From NCBI GenBank assembly GCA_903907995.1, contig CAIVQH010000040.1, positions 1 through 64,000 on the forward strand: a DNA stretch of 64,000 bases, in the 5' to 3' direction. Below the pieces are notes generated by a model. That model ran no database searches. It worked only from the letters and a program-made list of their open reading frames with translations, and was not told the DNA's origin. Shown in pieces: positions 28,301-37,727 of this stretch; position 1 is the stretch's first letter; each line of letters starts with the position of its first letter. The translations under genes were made by a program, and so were the position numbers. Origin of the DNA: an uncultured Verrucomicrobiota bacterium (lineage in GTDB: Bacteria > Verrucomicrobiota > Verrucomicrobiia > Limisphaerales > UBA9464).

Positions 28301-28556
28301 TGACGCACGGCTGACCTACGCCTTCCGTCGCGTGCTGTCGCGCCCGCCCACCTCGGATGAGCGCGCCGAGCTGAAGGGCCTGCTCACCCGCCAGACGCAG
28401 CGCATCGCCGACGGCTGGGTGAACCCCTACGAACTCGCCACCGGCAAGAACACCCTGCCCAAGGTGCCCGCCGGCTCAACGCCAACACAGCTTGCGGCCT
28501 ACACGGCGGTGAGCCGGGTACTGCTCAACCTCGACGAAGCTATTACGAAAGAATAA
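25380..28556 (+). CDS. DUF1549-DUF1553 cytochrome protein (module B)
   Basis: A 1058-residue exported protein, signal peptide ending SAAAAT. PSCyt1 has CVNCH (50-54) within [17 protein letters not shown]; PSCyt2/DUF1549 has [33 protein letters not shown] and a second heme motif in [12 protein letters not shown]. In place of the LamG domain of module A there is a discoidin-like segment ([20 protein letters not shown] ... [16 protein letters not shown]). PSD1/DUF1553 follows with [29 protein letters not shown] and [18 protein letters not shown]. The partner DUF1501 gene starts 4 bases later. Periplasmic; function unproven. The different carbohydrate-type inserts suggest that modules A and B act on different substrates (inference). 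Confidence 0.9.
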   Translation: MKAFDLRPLLAALACGLSAAAATDPAKLPPAATAKVNFERDIVPLFENSCVNCHGPKRTESGLRLDSAADALKGGEHGPAFIAGKSAESLLVQVTAGVHAELAQMPKKGDKLTPEQIGLLRAWIDQGANWPATAKVDKAAHHWAFKAPVKPPEPKVKNAAWAKTPLDKFILAKLEQEGLKPSPETDKTTLLRRVHFDLIGLPPTPEETEAFLADKSPNAYEKVVEKLLKSPHYGEKWARHWLDAARYADSDGFEKDKARFIWSYRDWVVSAFNQNLPYDRFVIAQLAGDQLPNPTQDDRVATGFLRNAMLNEEGGADPEQFRMDAMFDRMDCIGKSVLGLTIQCAQCHNHKFDPIQQEEYYRLFAFLNNDHESSLVAYTPAEQMKRADLMRQMRDLEEGLRHTTPGWEERLAQWEDSVKTNQPDWQVVNTVHEGENGERFYYYPDGSIRASSYAPTQWTAHFVATNAPAVIGAFRFEQLTDPNLPCGGPGRSIHGMAALSEFKVEVVEVKNRTNKFDVKFVKATADFENAEKPLEPEFQSESRKKNGGDKRTYGPVAFAIDGKEDTAWGIDAGPGRRNVARKAVFIPEKPLTFTNAVELNFRLVQNHGGDNSDDNQTHNLGRFRFSACADTNAVADPLPANVREVFKTPREQRSPAQVAAVFSYWRTTVPEFKEVNDKIEVLWQQWPEGAPTSVLVARNNAGPGDETRATRMLKRGDWLKPGKEVSPGVPAFLHQLPEGADGSRMTFAKWLVDKKSPTTARVFVNRLWQAYFGIGIVETPEDFGLQSPAPSHPELLDWLACEFMDRGWDIKAMHRLIVNSATYRQSSHVTPELYAKDRYNRLLARGPRFRVEGELVRDAALATSGLLNPTLGGPSVQPPAPAFLFMPPASYGPKTWEEAKGADRYRRGLYTFRYRSVPYPFLTAFDAPNGDFSCVRRTKSNTPLQALMTLNETLALECAQGLAAKTLAEGGKTDDARLTYAFRRVLSRPPTSDERAELKGLLTRQTQRIADGWVNPYELATGKNTLPKVPAGSTPTQLAAYTAVSRVLLNLDEAITKE

Positions 28557-28560
28557 CGCC

Positions 28561-30009
28561 ATGAAACGTTTGACCCACTTCCAGCAAGCCGTCGAGCAGC
28601 AGCGCCGCGCCATCTCCCGCCGCTGGTTCTTCCGTGATTGCGGCGTCGGCCTCGGGGCCATTGCGCTGCATTCATTGCTGGGCGGCCAGTCCGCCGCCGC
28701 GGCCGCCGCGCCCACGCTGGTCAATCCGCTCGCGCCGAAGAAGGGCCACTTCCCCGGCAAGGCCAAGCGCGTGATCTACCTGTTCATGGCCGGCGCGCCG
28801 AGCCATCTGGAGCTGTTCGACAACAAGCCCCAGCTCACCAAGTTCAACGGCACCCTCCCGCCGGCGGAGATGCTCAAGGGCTACCGCGCCGCCTTCATCA
28901 ACCCGAGTGCGACGCTCCTCGGGCCGAAGTACAAGTTCAACAAGGCCGGCAAATGCGGCATGGAGCTGGGCGAGACCCTGCCGCACCTCGCGGAAGTCGC
29001 GGACGACATTACGCTCATCCGGTCCATGCAGACCGACGCGTTCAACCACGCGCCGGGGCAGATCATGATGAACACCGGCTCGCAGCAGTTTGGCCGGCCC
29101 AGTTTCGGCGCGTGGACGACCTACGGCCTCGGCTGCGAATCGCAGGACCTGCCCGCCTACGTGGTCTTCAGCACCGGTGGCAAGGGCTCCAGCGGCGGCG
29201 CGAGCAATTGGGGGCCCGGCTTCCTGCCCACGCAGCACGGCGGCACGCTCTTCCGCAACGGCGGCGAACCCGTTCTCTATCTTTCCAACCCGAAAGGCGT
29301 GGACGACGGCCTGCAGAAGGATTCGCTGGAGACCTTGAACCGGCTCAACGCGAAACGCCTCGGAGTCGTCGGCGACCCGGAGATTGCCGCACGCATCAGC
29401 GCCTTCGAGATGGCCTTTCGGATGCAGCACGTCGCGCCCGAGGTCATGGACCTGACCAAGGAATCCAAGGAGACGCTGGAGATGTACGGCGCGGAACCGG
29501 GCAAGCCGGGCTTTGCCAACGCCTGCCTCCTGTCGCGCCGGCTCATTGAGAAGGGCGTGCGCTTCGTCCAGATTTTCCACGAGTCCTGGGACCAGCACGG
29601 CAACCTGAAGGCCGACATCAAGCGCAACTGCGACGTCACCGACCGCGCGAGCGCCGCGCTCGTGAAGGACCTGAAGCAGCGCGGCCTGCTGGAGGACACC
29701 ATCATCATCTGGGGCGGCGAATTCGGCCGCACGCCGATGGTGCAGGGCGGCGACGATGGCCGTGACCATCACCCGAACGGCTTCAGCTACTGGGTCGCCG
29801 GCGGCGGCTTCAAGCCGGGCCTGACCTACGGCGAAACCGACGAGCTGGGCTTCAACGCGGTGAAGGACAAGGTCCACGTCCACGACTTCCATGCCACGCT
29901 GCTGCACCAGCTTGGCTTCGACCACGAGAAGCTGACCTACCGCTTCCAGGGCCGCGACTTCCGGCTGACGGATGTGAGCGGCGAGGTGGTGAAGGGGTTG
30001 TTGGCGTAG
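28561..30009 (+). CDS. DUF1501 protein, Tat-exported (module B)
   Basis: A 482-residue partner of the preceding gene. The N-terminus has a twin-arginine signal ([20 protein letters not shown]). Sulfatase-like fold landmarks match the module A paralogue: [53 protein letters not shown] and [17 protein letters not shown]. It has the same spacing to its DUF1549 gene as in module A, which shows conserved coupling. The two DUF1501 proteins are clear paralogues that have diverged, consistent with separate substrates. No terminator is visible right after the stop. Confidence 0.9.
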   Translation: MKRLTHFQQAVEQQRRAISRRWFFRDCGVGLGAIALHSLLGGQSAAAAAAPTLVNPLAPKKGHFPGKAKRVIYLFMAGAPSHLELFDNKPQLTKFNGTLPPAEMLKGYRAAFINPSATLLGPKYKFNKAGKCGMELGETLPHLAEVADDITLIRSMQTDAFNHAPGQIMMNTGSQQFGRPSFGAWTTYGLGCESQDLPAYVVFSTGGKGSSGGASNWGPGFLPTQHGGTLFRNGGEPVLYLSNPKGVDDGLQKDSLETLNRLNAKRLGVVGDPEIAARISAFEMAFRMQHVAPEVMDLTKESKETLEMYGAEPGKPGFANACLLSRRLIEKGVRFVQIFHESWDQHGNLKADIKRNCDVTDRASAALVKDLKQRGLLEDTIIIWGGEFGRTPMVQGGDDGRDHHPNGFSYWVAGGGFKPGLTYGETDELGFNAVKDKVHVHDFHATLLHQLGFDHEKLTYRFQGRDFRLTDVSGEVVKGLLA

Positions 30010-30067
30010 GGGGATGGGCAGGAAAGCGTGACCGCCAGCCAAATGCAAAAGAGAGATAGGCGAGGCT

Positions 30068-30355
30068 ATGAGCAACTGTCTCAAAGCAACTTCTGAAGAA
30101 CTGGCGAAATGCGTGCGCCCGTTTTGCAGTCGTTCATTCGTGTTGGATTGCAAACATTGCCGAGATATCGGTTCGGTTTCAGCCAACCGCAGGACGATTT
30201 CGAGTGAGGAGCACAAATTCAAGGCGGCTGAGAAATTCGTCAGCCAAGGATGGCGTATCGAAGATGGAATTCCTGTGTGTCCGGCTTGTTTCACCCGACG
30301 ATTCGGCAAAGGCAAGTATGCCTACGAAGAGACGGTCGCAAATGGTGGCCAGTAG
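30068..30355 (+). CDS. Small cysteine-rich hypothetical protein, 95 aa
   Basis: The peptide has a cluster CVRPFCSRSFVLDCKHC near residues 15-32 and VCPAC near residue 72, which could form one or two zinc sites. No signal peptide is present. A purine-rich stretch (GAGATAGGCGAGGC) sits before the ATG. It lies in a low-GC patch after module B and before a broken immunity-like gene, so it may belong to an acquired segment. No family recognised. Confidence 0.4.
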   Translation: MSNCLKATSEELAKCVRPFCSRSFVLDCKHCRDIGSVSANRRTISSEEHKFKAAEKFVSQGWRIEDGIPVCPACFTRRFGKGKYAYEETVANGGQ

Positions 30356-30388
30356 TGTTGGCATTGGGTGGATTCCGGATTGGTGCTT

Positions 30389-30831
30389 ATGCCATCAAAA
30401 CTCATTTGGGACGATCTGTTGATTCAGGGCCTGCCAGAGACCGAAGTTCACAGATGGCTCGGTTACTGGACAGGAATGGTTCGCGGACGAGTCGCACCCG
30501 TCTTTATGTCAAAGTTTGGCGATTGGTTTCTCCGCCGGCCTGACGGGGCACGGACGAGCTTTCGGTCATCGAGGGCACGTACACGGGTATCGCTTCCACG
30601 CCGGAAGAATTCGCTTCACTCGTGAACACACAAGAATGGCAGGAGGAACATTTGCTTTCACTCCAGGTGTCGCAGTTGCACGAGCGAGGCGTCATCCCGG
30701 TGGCTGGGCAATGTTACGCGTTTGATCCGCATCCTGCATTCTCCGGGAGCATTGACATTGAGCGGGTGAAACTCATGGATATCGGCGTCTGGCAGCACAT
30801 CTGCGCCCAACAGTTTAATTTGAGCCGGTGA
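30389..30831 (+). pseudogene. Tdi1/DUF1851-like immunity-type protein, frameshifted
   Basis: The first part reads MPSKLIWDDLLIQGLPETEV ... KFGDWFLRRPDG. The second part, one frame earlier, reads DELSVIEGTYTGIASTPEEF ... GVIPVAGQCYAFDPHPAFSG ... VWQHICAQQF. Together they resemble the T6SS immunity Tdi1/DUF1851 group (G-D-W-F-L..., late G-Q-C-Y-x-F and h-P motif). The join sits at GGGG, 30545-30548, which is one base short of keeping the frame. Intact length would be about 147 residues. Such proteins often occur alone as orphan immunity genes. No cognate effector is seen nearby. Confidence 0.5.
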
Positions 30832-30877
30832 GCACTCTTCGCTTACTCAATTTCCAGCCGCAGTCCGCCAATCATCC

Positions 30878-30943
30878 ATGAAACCCAACCTCGTCTGGTA
30901 CGACATTCCCGCGCTCAATCTCGCCCTGGGCGTCCAATTTTGA
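30878..30943 (+). pseudogene. 5' fragment of a VOC-family gene (partial duplicate)
   Basis: MKPNLVWYDIPALNLALGVQ followed by one residue and TGA. The first 13 residues equal those of the intact VOC gene at 32205, and the DNA matches well for about 60 bases before diverging. It is a truncated, decayed paralogue sitting just upstream of the M48 gene. Confidence 0.75.
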
Positions 30944-30957
30944 CATAGCCTGAAAGC

Positions 30958-32125
30958 ATGTCACCCCTCCTGCTCGCCGGATATTTTCTGGGCGCCGGCC
31001 TGCTGACCGCCGGCCTGAACTGGCTGGCGCTGATCCCGTGGCGTCGCACCCGGGGCGAACACTGGTCCGAGCGGGCGCGGGCGCTGTTCCCAGCCCGCCT
31101 TGCCGCGCGGGTCAACCTGGTGCTGATTCCGATTTGCGCAATCGAGGCACACCTCATCACTTCAGCAGAACCGCGGAGCCCCTTGGCCTGGGTCATTTTG
31201 CCGGCCTGGTTGGGTACTTTGCTTGGCTCGTACGCTTTCGATCGCGAAGTCCTTCCTTGGCTGAAATGGGAACAGTGGCTGCGCGAAGTCGCGATCTCAT
31301 GGCTGCTCTTCATCGCCCTCTGGGTGGTTTTTCTGGGAGCCATGCTGCTGATGCCTTACCGCTTCGACGATTGGCGCGTCTGGTTGATCGCCAGTGTGGT
31401 CATCGGTCTCAGCCTGGCATTCCAATATGGAGCGTCCGTCTGTCTTCTGGCCTGCTTTGGCTGGTTACAACCGCCCTCGGAACGGCTGGCCCGGATCGTC
31501 GGGGAAACCTCCACCCGGCTGGGTGTGCCGGTGCGACGCACTTGGCTGATGCGGGGTTCGGCCTCTGCGGCCTATGCCTTGCCGACCACCGGTGAGCTGC
31601 TGTTCAGCGAGCGCCTGCTGGAGACACATCCTGATGACGAGGTTGGCCGCCATCTGCGCGCATGAGCTGTCGCACCTGAACGAGCCGCCCCGGGTGCTGC
31701 TGGGACGCCTGGTCGGCGCGCTCGTGTTTGTGCCCTTCGTGTTTTTGCACCCGGCCAGCAAGCTCTGGCATGGTCTGGGGCTGCTGGTGATGCTGGCGCT
31801 GATGGTGGGCCTGATCGCCTTCAACCGCCGCCTGGCGCGCCGCATGGAGCATCAGGCGGACGACGTGGCGGCCAAAAACCAGGGTGAAGCCGGCACCTAC
31901 GCCCGGGCCCTGGCCCGGATTTACGAGATCAACCAGATGCCCGCCGTCATGCGTGGAAAACCAATCCATCCCCATCTCTATGACCGCATGCTGGCGGCCG
32001 GGGTGACTCCAGAATTTCCCCGGCCCCAGCCACCCGGCCGCTTCTCCCTGAACGGTGTTGCCATCCTTTTGCTTCTGGCAGGTTTGGTCGCTTTTCTTAT
32101 CACCTCACACCAGTCACCTATTTGA
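30958..32125 (+). pseudogene. M48-family membrane zinc peptidase, frameshifted
   Basis: The N-terminal 228 codons give several membrane helices and then a conserved block (LGVPVRRTWLMRGSASAAYA, LLFSERLLETHPDDEV). The next frame continues with AAICAHELSHLNEPP (the HExxH zinc motif) and MEHQADDVAAKNQ (third zinc ligand region), then a C-terminal membrane segment. The junction is at about 31642-31646: GAC GAG GTT G GCC GCC ATC carries one extra base. Restored length would be about 389 residues, typical of M48 Ste24-like proteases with many TM segments. Either the gene is inactivated or the base is a sequencing artefact. Confidence 0.75.
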
Positions 32126-32204
32126 ACCTCTCGCCAGCTGCCTGATCACTGGCTGTCCGACTTCTTCGGCCAAGCCGCACTCCACCACCACGCCCTGAAC
32201 GAAA

Positions 32205-32576
32205 ATGAAACCCAACCTCGTTTGGTACGACATCCCCGCGCTCGATCTCGACCGGGCCATCCGGTTTTATTCGGCGGTGCTGGCCGCGCCGGTGCGGAAG
32301 GAACTGGTCGGTGATGTCCCGACGGGTTGGCTGCCGACGGAGGATGGCGGGGTCATGGGTTGCCTCTGCGTCGTCCCGGGCTTCAAGCCCTCGGCGGATG
32401 GCGTCATGATCTATCTGGGCGTCAATGGCCGCCTGCGTGCCGCCGTCGCCGCCGTCCGGGCCCTGGGTGGTATGGTGCAGTCCGACGTCCATCCGATCGG
32501 TGAACACGGTTTCCGCGCCGAGGTGCTGGACTCTGAAGGCAACTGCATCGCCCTCCATTCTGAAACGGACGTCTGA
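32205..32576 (+). CDS. VOC/glyoxalase-fold protein, 123 aa
   Basis: A small single-domain protein of the vicinal-oxygen-chelate superfamily: LVWYDIPALDLDRAIRFYSA opens the beta-alpha-beta-beta-beta unit and RAEVLDSEGNCIALHSE closes the second one. Such proteins act as lyases, dioxygenases or resistance proteins; the specific role cannot be deduced. The metal residue pattern is incomplete, as expected for the divergent 'predicted enzyme related to lactoylglutathione lyase' group. The same N-terminus is found as a decayed copy at 30878. The next 490 bases are intergenic. Confidence 0.8.
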   Translation: MKPNLVWYDIPALDLDRAIRFYSAVLAAPVRKELVGDVPTGWLPTEDGGVMGCLCVVPGFKPSADGVMIYLGVNGRLRAAVAAVRALGGMVQSDVHPIGEHGFRAEVLDSEGNCIALHSETDV

Positions 32577-32687
32577 TCTGAAGCTGTAATCCCGCCAGCT
32601 GCGTCAGAACGTTCAGGTATCCTTGACCTGATCTTCCACGAACCGTAGGCGCACGTCGGTAAAGCGGACAATTGGAGTGGACGCCCG

Positions 32688-32944
32688 CCCTCACCCCGGC
32701 CCTCTCCCGCCGGGAGAGATTCCACGCCCCAAAATGCGCGAATTGTGACCCTGAACCCTCCTTTCGTAAGTTCTTGGAAATCAAGGTGCCGTCGGGAGGG
32801 TTCATGGGTAGGGGGAATGGTCGCCCGCCGGTCGGCGAAGGCAGGCGCAGGATTGGCCGGAGAATCTTCCCATCAGCCTGTGGCATCCCCGGCTGTCCCC
32901 TCTCCCTGGGGGAGAGGGTTAGGGTGAGGGAGAACGGCCCGCGT
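32688..32944. repeat. CCCTCACCCC-type interspersed repeat, copy 1 (expanded)
   Basis: Left arm CCCTCACCCCGGCCCTCTCCC begins at about 32688 and the right arm, a complementary CTCTCCC...GAGAGGGTTAGGGTGAGGG, ends about 32930, then AACGGCCCGC. The inner conserved core TCGGCGAAGGCAGGCGC lies before GGATTGGCCGG. About 100 extra bases lie between left arm and core. It lies between the convergent VOC gene and the PVC heme-protein gene. Confidence 0.8.
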
Positions 32945-33016
32945 TCATCAGGGCTTACATTCCCTCCGGATCAGCCGCTGACCACGATGAAAAGATCCGC
33001 CCTGAACAATCCTAGC

Positions 33017-33055
33017 AAGAAAAAGGCGCCGGCCCCATCCGGGCACCGGCGCCTG
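33017..33055 (-). terminator. Rho-independent terminator of the PVC heme-protein gene
   Basis: On the minus strand, GGCGCCGG and CCGGCGCC (33046-33053 and 33025-33032) pair around a 13-base loop and are followed by TTTTTCTT. It lies 18 bases after the stop of the gene at 33073-35733. Confidence 0.85.
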
Positions 33056-33072
33056 CCTTTCAAGCGGTCTGC

Positions 33073-35733
33073 TTACTTCGTCTTGAGATACGCGGCGATG
33101 TCGGCGAGATCCTGCGGCACGAGGCCGAGCTGGTCGGCGCTCAGCATGAGCGAGCGGCCCAGGGGCTTGCGCAACTCGATGCGGGCCTTGGGCACGGTCT
33201 GCGTGAGGCCGCCGGCGGATTGCACGATGGCCGGGTCGCCGTTCGAGAGCACGAGGCCGTCAATCGTCATCCCGTCCTTCAGCTTCAGCTCAGTGCCGTT
33301 GAACCCGCTCGCGATGTCCGCGCTCGGGTTGATGATGGAATTGATCAGCACCTCCGTGGTCTGGCGCTTGGCCCAGCCGGTCAGGTTCGGGGCGTACTCC
33401 GTGCCCACATCGCCGGCCTTGTGGCAGCTGGAGCAGATGCTGGTGAACCGCTCGCCACCGCGCTTCACATCGCCCGTGAGCTTCGTCACGTCGGCCACCG
33501 TGAATTTCGGAGCCTCGGCCGCAGGAACGACGGCCTCGGTCAGCTCGACATTGTCGGGATCATACACGCCGCGCGACTTGAGGGCGGCATTCACGCCGAA
33601 CTGTCCCCACGTCGAATCCTTGCGGTTCAGCAGCCACCAGAGCGCCTCGGCCTTCACCGATTTGTCGGTCTTGCCGCCGGCTTCCAGCATGGCGTCTGCG
33701 GCCGCCTGGGTCGCGTTGTAGCCGATGGCCGTCAGTGCGCGTTTGCGCGCGCCATCGTCGAGCGAGGTGGAGAGGGCGCGGGCCTTGAAGTCGGCGATGC
33801 TCTGCGCCGGATGCAGGCGCCAGGCAATCCAGGCGAACTGCGGGGACCAGTGGACCGCGTCAGTACCGCCAAGGGCCGCCTTCACCGCATCGTAAAACGG
33901 CGACTCGGAACCGGTCGCGCCGGTGCCGAGGGCTTCGAGATAGGTGCGGTCCTGGCCGTCAAAACCCTTGGCCACGGTGAGCAGGATGTCCTTGGACTGC
34001 GCGAACGGCTGGTCGCGCATTGCGAGCGCGACTTCGCGCCGGACGGCGGGCGAAGGATCCGTGGCCAAGGCGCGGGCATGGCCGAAGAGATCGTGCCCCT
34101 GCCGACGCAGCGCGCGAAATGCGACGATCCGCATCTGGGCGTCCGAATCCTTCAGCAGCGGCTCGACCTTCTTGATCCCATCCTCGCCGAGCTGCGAGAG
34201 CACCCACACGGCGCGGGCGCGCACCGCGGGATTCTCGTCCTTGAGCAGTTTCGCGACGGGCTTCACGGCCTTCGCGCCCATCGCCTCCAAGGCATAGTGG
34301 GCACCGCCGCGCACGTTGACCGAGGGGCTCTTCAGGCCGGCGATGGCGCCGTCCATCGTGGTGAAATCCACTTTCGGCAGCTTGCGCTTCATGCCTTTCG
34401 GCGCGATGCGGTAGATCGTGCCGGAAGTGCTTTCGTCCCAGTCCGCATGGCCGCCGACACGCGCATCAAACCAGTCCGCGACGTAGATCGCGCCATCGGG
34501 GCCGACCGCCACGTCGCTGGGGCGGAACATCGTCTTGAGGTCCTTGGTCTCGTTGCGGCCGCCCTTGAAGTCGGTGCCGGCGAAGTCGCCCTCCTTGTTG
34601 CTGGTGAGGAAATCGAAGCGCTCCAGCTTGTAGCCCGCGCCCTCGGGCTTCGGGAAATAGCCGAAGACCGTGTTGCGGCCCGGCTCGCAGCTCAGCAGCA
34701 GGCCGCGGTACTTGGCCCCGAGCGCGCTGTCCTCGACGTAGGTGATGCCCGTCGGGGAGCCGCCGCCGTACACGTCGCCGGCCGGCATCGTGCCGGGATC
34801 CTCCTGCCGCCATTCGGCGGTCGGGATGCTCTGGCCGGGCCGGCGATCCGCGCCCCAGGAGCGCTGGCCGTCGAAGGAGCAGAAGCCCGCGTTGCCGAAC
34901 TCCAGCAGGAACGCGGTCCGGCACGCCGGGGGATCGTCATTGTCATTCTGGAACACGTCGCCATACGAGGTGACGGTCTGCTCGTAGCTGTTGCGGTAAT
35001 TATGGCCGATGATGTGAACGCCCGTGCCGTCCGGGTTCATGCGCGCCGTGAAGCCGCCGATCCACACGTGGCCGTCGTCGCTCTTCTGGCCGGCGATCTG
35101 CGTCGGCTGCCAGCCGAGCTCGCCGCCGGCGTCGTAGGCGCTGCCGATGCGGAAGGTCTTGCCCGACTTGTCGGTGAACATCGCGCCGGTGTTGCCCGAG
35201 TTCCAGTACCACTGGCCATCCGGCCCGACCGTCACGCTGTGGATCGTGTGGTCATGCTTGCGGCCGTTGAAGCCCGTGAGCAGCACCTCGCGCTTGTCCA
35301 CGGCGGGGTCGAACTTCCCGTCGCGGTTCACGTCGGTATAGACGATCATGTCCGGCGCCATCGAGACGACGACCTTGTTGTCGATCACGGCGATGCCCAT
35401 CGGCGCGCGCAGGTCCGGCTCCTGCACAAACACGCTCTCCTTGTCGGCCTTCCCGTCGCCGTCGGTGTCCTCGAGGATCACGATGCGGTCGCCGGCGGGC
35501 TGCCGGTCGTAGTGGCTGCGGTAATTGACGCCCTCGGCCACCCAGAGGCGGCCATCCTTGTCGAAGTCCATGTTGGTCGGGTTCCTGACCTTCGGGGTCG
35601 AGGCCCAGACGGTGACTTCGAGGCTGGGGTCCGACGTGAACAGCATCGACGTGGGAACCAGGTTGGTCTGGGCGCGGACGGCGAGCGCCGAGAGCAAAGC
35701 AGCGGCGTAGAGCGAGATACGGAAAGGCTTCAC
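33073..35733 (-). CDS. PVC-type heme-binding CxxCH protein with HEAT repeats
   Basis: An 886-residue exported protein. After a signal peptide (FRISLYAAALLSALAVRAQ) comes a beta-propeller of glucose/sorbosone dehydrogenase type (NPTNMDFDKDGRLWVAEGVN, DRIVILEDTDGDGKADK, HSVTVGPDGQWYWNSGN, FRPSDVAVGPDGAIYVADWF), then HEAT repeats (about 500-720), and a C-terminal cytochrome c domain with CSSCH in FTSICSSCHKAG. The order propeller-HEAT-cytochrome is typical of Planctomycetes and Verrucomicrobia and is thought to serve in periplasmic oxidation; no substrate is known. The start is probably GTG 35733, which begins the signal peptide; an ATG 36 bases upstream is possible. It ends with a clear terminator. 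Confidence 0.88.
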   Translation of the reverse strand: MKPFRISLYAAALLSALAVRAQTNLVPTSMLFTSDPSLEVTVWASTPKVRNPTNMDFDKDGRLWVAEGVNYRSHYDRQPAGDRIVILEDTDGDGKADKESVFVQEPDLRAPMGIAVIDNKVVVSMAPDMIVYTDVNRDGKFDPAVDKREVLLTGFNGRKHDHTIHSVTVGPDGQWYWNSGNTGAMFTDKSGKTFRIGSAYDAGGELGWQPTQIAGQKSDDGHVWIGGFTARMNPDGTGVHIIGHNYRNSYEQTVTSYGDVFQNDNDDPPACRTAFLLEFGNAGFCSFDGQRSWGADRRPGQSIPTAEWRQEDPGTMPAGDVYGGGSPTGITYVEDSALGAKYRGLLLSCEPGRNTVFGYFPKPEGAGYKLERFDFLTSNKEGDFAGTDFKGGRNETKDLKTMFRPSDVAVGPDGAIYVADWFDARVGGHADWDESTSGTIYRIAPKGMKRKLPKVDFTTMDGAIAGLKSPSVNVRGGAHYALEAMGAKAVKPVAKLLKDENPAVRARAVWVLSQLGEDGIKKVEPLLKDSDAQMRIVAFRALRRQGHDLFGHARALATDPSPAVRREVALAMRDQPFAQSKDILLTVAKGFDGQDRTYLEALGTGATGSESPFYDAVKAALGGTDAVHWSPQFAWIAWRLHPAQSIADFKARALSTSLDDGARKRALTAIGYNATQAAADAMLEAGGKTDKSVKAEALWWLLNRKDSTWGQFGVNAALKSRGVYDPDNVELTEAVVPAAEAPKFTVADVTKLTGDVKRGGERFTSICSSCHKAGDVGTEYAPNLTGWAKRQTTEVLINSIINPSADIASGFNGTELKLKDGMTIDGLVLSNGDPAIVQSAGGLTQTVPKARIELRKPLGRSLMLSADQLGLVPQDLADIAAYLKTK

Positions 35734-35875
35734 AGGCGGAGTGTGCCGGGAGACAGGCCACCTCGCCAAGCCGATACATGGAATCCTCTGTATTGGCGGG
35801 TTGCGGGGTGCGTCATTTTATCGTGGTGCCTCGGGCCTCGGTTCAGAAGATCTCAACAGTGGTTGTGGGCCGTCC

Positions 35876-36034
35876 TCCCTCACCCCGGCCCTCTCCCGCT
35901 GGGAGAGGGAGAATCGTCGTCTGCTTGCTGGCGAAAGCCCGGCGCTGGCATAGCCGGAAGCGCGGCCGGAGCCTCGGCCAGGCTGCCCAGCTGTCCCTTC
36001 TCCCCAAGGGAGAAGGTTAGGATGAGGGGGAAGG
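35876..36034. repeat. CCCTCACCCC-type interspersed repeat, copy 2
   Basis: CCCTCACCCCGGCCCTCTCCC opens at 35877 and GGGAGAAGGTTAGGATGAGGG closes near 36029. Inside are GAATCGTCGTC and GGCGAAAGCCCGGCGC followed by TAGCCGG, matching the family core. It occupies most of the 378-base gap between the PVC heme-protein gene start and the end of the PQQ-like propeller gene. Confidence 0.8.
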
Positions 36035-36111
36035 GAACTGCCGGCCGCCGGTTGTTGCCGATAGCCAAACGAGTTCTGTGCAACAGCGGCTACAGTATTA
36101 TTGAAAACGTT

Positions 36112-37713
36112 TTACCGCACCAAAGCCGTGGCCGTCGCCGTCAACGGCAGCTCGTAGCACGCGGCCTCGTGATCGTTGCGCACGAGCAGATACGGGCCGG
36201 CCAGCGCCAGGTTGTTCCACGTCTTGGAATCGAGCGCATTGATGCGGCCCAGCTCCGTGAAGCCCTCGGGCTTCGCCTCGGCCAGCGCCACGAAGCCGGA
36301 TTCGGACTGGACCAGCACCAGATCACCCACCAGCAGGCTCTGGCCGGAGCCGTAGCGGCCGTCCTTCCAGAGGCGCTTGCCTGTCGCCACCTCGACACAG
36401 GCCAGGAAGCCGTCGTCCAACCCGTAAAGATATCCATCGCGCACCGCGACGTTGTTGAACTGCGTCTTCATCGACTTCGCACGCCAGACTTCCTCGGCCT
36501 TCAGCGAGCCGTCCGCCGCCGCCTTGACCTCGATGAGCTGGCAACCTGTCGCGTAGCCGGCGGAGAGGAATATCCGGTCACCTGCCACCACGAGGGGCTG
36601 CGAGCACTTCGGCGGCTTGTCGCTGCCCCACACGTGGCGCCACAGCACGGCGCCGGTCGCCGGCTCCAGTCCCGCCACGGCCTGCGGCCCGCTTACCAGG
36701 ATCTGCTTGCGTCCCGCCAGGGTGGCCGCCGCCGCGGAAGCGTAGTTCGCCGCGTCACTGTTGGCGGCCCACAGCGGCTTGCCGGTGTCGGCGTCGTAGG
36801 CCAGCCAGCCCTTCTCCGCCGAAGTGCCGCCACTGACGATCACCCGCCCGTCCCCGACCAGCGGGGCGGAGCTTTTGCCCCAAGTGAGATTGTGCAGCCC
36901 GTTGGCCTTCAGCACATCCACCGACCAGAGCAGCCGGCCGGTGGCCAGATCAAGGCAGTCGAGGATGCCCGTGGCCCCGTAGGAATAGATGCGGTTGCCC
37001 ACGATGGTCGGCGTGGCGCGCGGTCCGTCGCCGCCCTGCCATTCGACGAAGCGCGTGCGGTTCGTGTGCGCCCAGACCGGCGCGCCCGTGAGCAGCGCAC
37101 AGGCGGTGACCAGCTCATCCTCGCCCACCTGCTCCTGCGTGATGGCCAGGCCGTTCGCGACGACGAAGCCCGACCACCCGAGCCCGACCGGATGCCGCCA
37201 AAGTTCCTTGGGCGGCAATGCGGCCCAGTCATGGGCAAGTTTCACGCCCTCCACCCGGCTGTCGCGGTTGGCCCCAAGAAACTGGGGGAAGCTGAACTTC
37301 GCCTCGGCCGCGACGGGTGCCGGCATCGCAGCGTGCGGCGCGGTGGCCGCAGCCACCACGGCACGGGAGAGCTGCTCGTCCTTCGTCGGTGCCCAGCGCC
37401 ATACCAGGCGCGGCAGACCCGAGCTGCTGATTGCGCCATCGGTGCGGGTGGTCATTTTCACGGCGGCGTAGGCGGCCACCAGCACGCCCAGCGCGCCCAG
37501 CCGCTGCCACCAGCGCAGCCCGCTGAAGGCCAGCAGCCACAGCACCTCCAGCAGCACGCCCAACACCACCACCGCCACGGTGATCCAGGCGCGGATGTTC
37601 CGGTCCAGATCGCCCAAGGATTGGACCACCACGACGCCCAACAGGATCAGGCCGGCGATCACGAACGGCGCAATCCGCCGGCGACGACGGGCAGGAACCG
37701 GGCTGGTGTTCAT
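36112..37713 (-). CDS. PQQ-like beta-propeller membrane protein
   Basis: A 533-residue protein with an Arg-rich start (ARRRRRIAPFVIAGLILLGV), two to three membrane helices in the first 100 residues, and a soluble PQQ-like WD/quinoprotein propeller: DCLDLATGRLLWSVDVLK, LAYDADTGKPLWAANSDA, LEPATGAVLWRHVWGSD and ACVEVATGKRLWKDG. This is the BamB-like or quinoprotein dehydrogenase-like fold, but catalytic PQQ residues are not obvious, so a structural role is as likely as an enzymatic one. It begins 14 bases after the TfoX-like gene stop on the same strand, so the two are probably co-transcribed. Start ATG 37713. Confidence 0.8.
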   Translation of the reverse strand: MNTSPVPARRRRRIAPFVIAGLILLGVVVVQSLGDLDRNIRAWITVAVVVLGVLLEVLWLLAFSGLRWWQRLGALGVLVAAYAAVKMTTRTDGAISSSGLPRLVWRWAPTKDEQLSRAVVAAATAPHAAMPAPVAAEAKFSFPQFLGANRDSRVEGVKLAHDWAALPPKELWRHPVGLGWSGFVVANGLAITQEQVGEDELVTACALLTGAPVWAHTNRTRFVEWQGGDGPRATPTIVGNRIYSYGATGILDCLDLATGRLLWSVDVLKANGLHNLTWGKSSAPLVGDGRVIVSGGTSAEKGWLAYDADTGKPLWAANSDAANYASAAAATLAGRKQILVSGPQAVAGLEPATGAVLWRHVWGSDKPPKCSQPLVVAGDRIFLSAGYATGCQLIEVKAAADGSLKAEEVWRAKSMKTQFNNVAVRDGYLYGLDDGFLACVEVATGKRLWKDGRYGSGQSLLVGDLVLVQSESGFVALAEAKPEGFTELGRINALDSKTWNNLALAGPYLLVRNDHEAACYELPLTATATALVR

Positions 37714-37727
37714 GGCGTGCAGCATCG

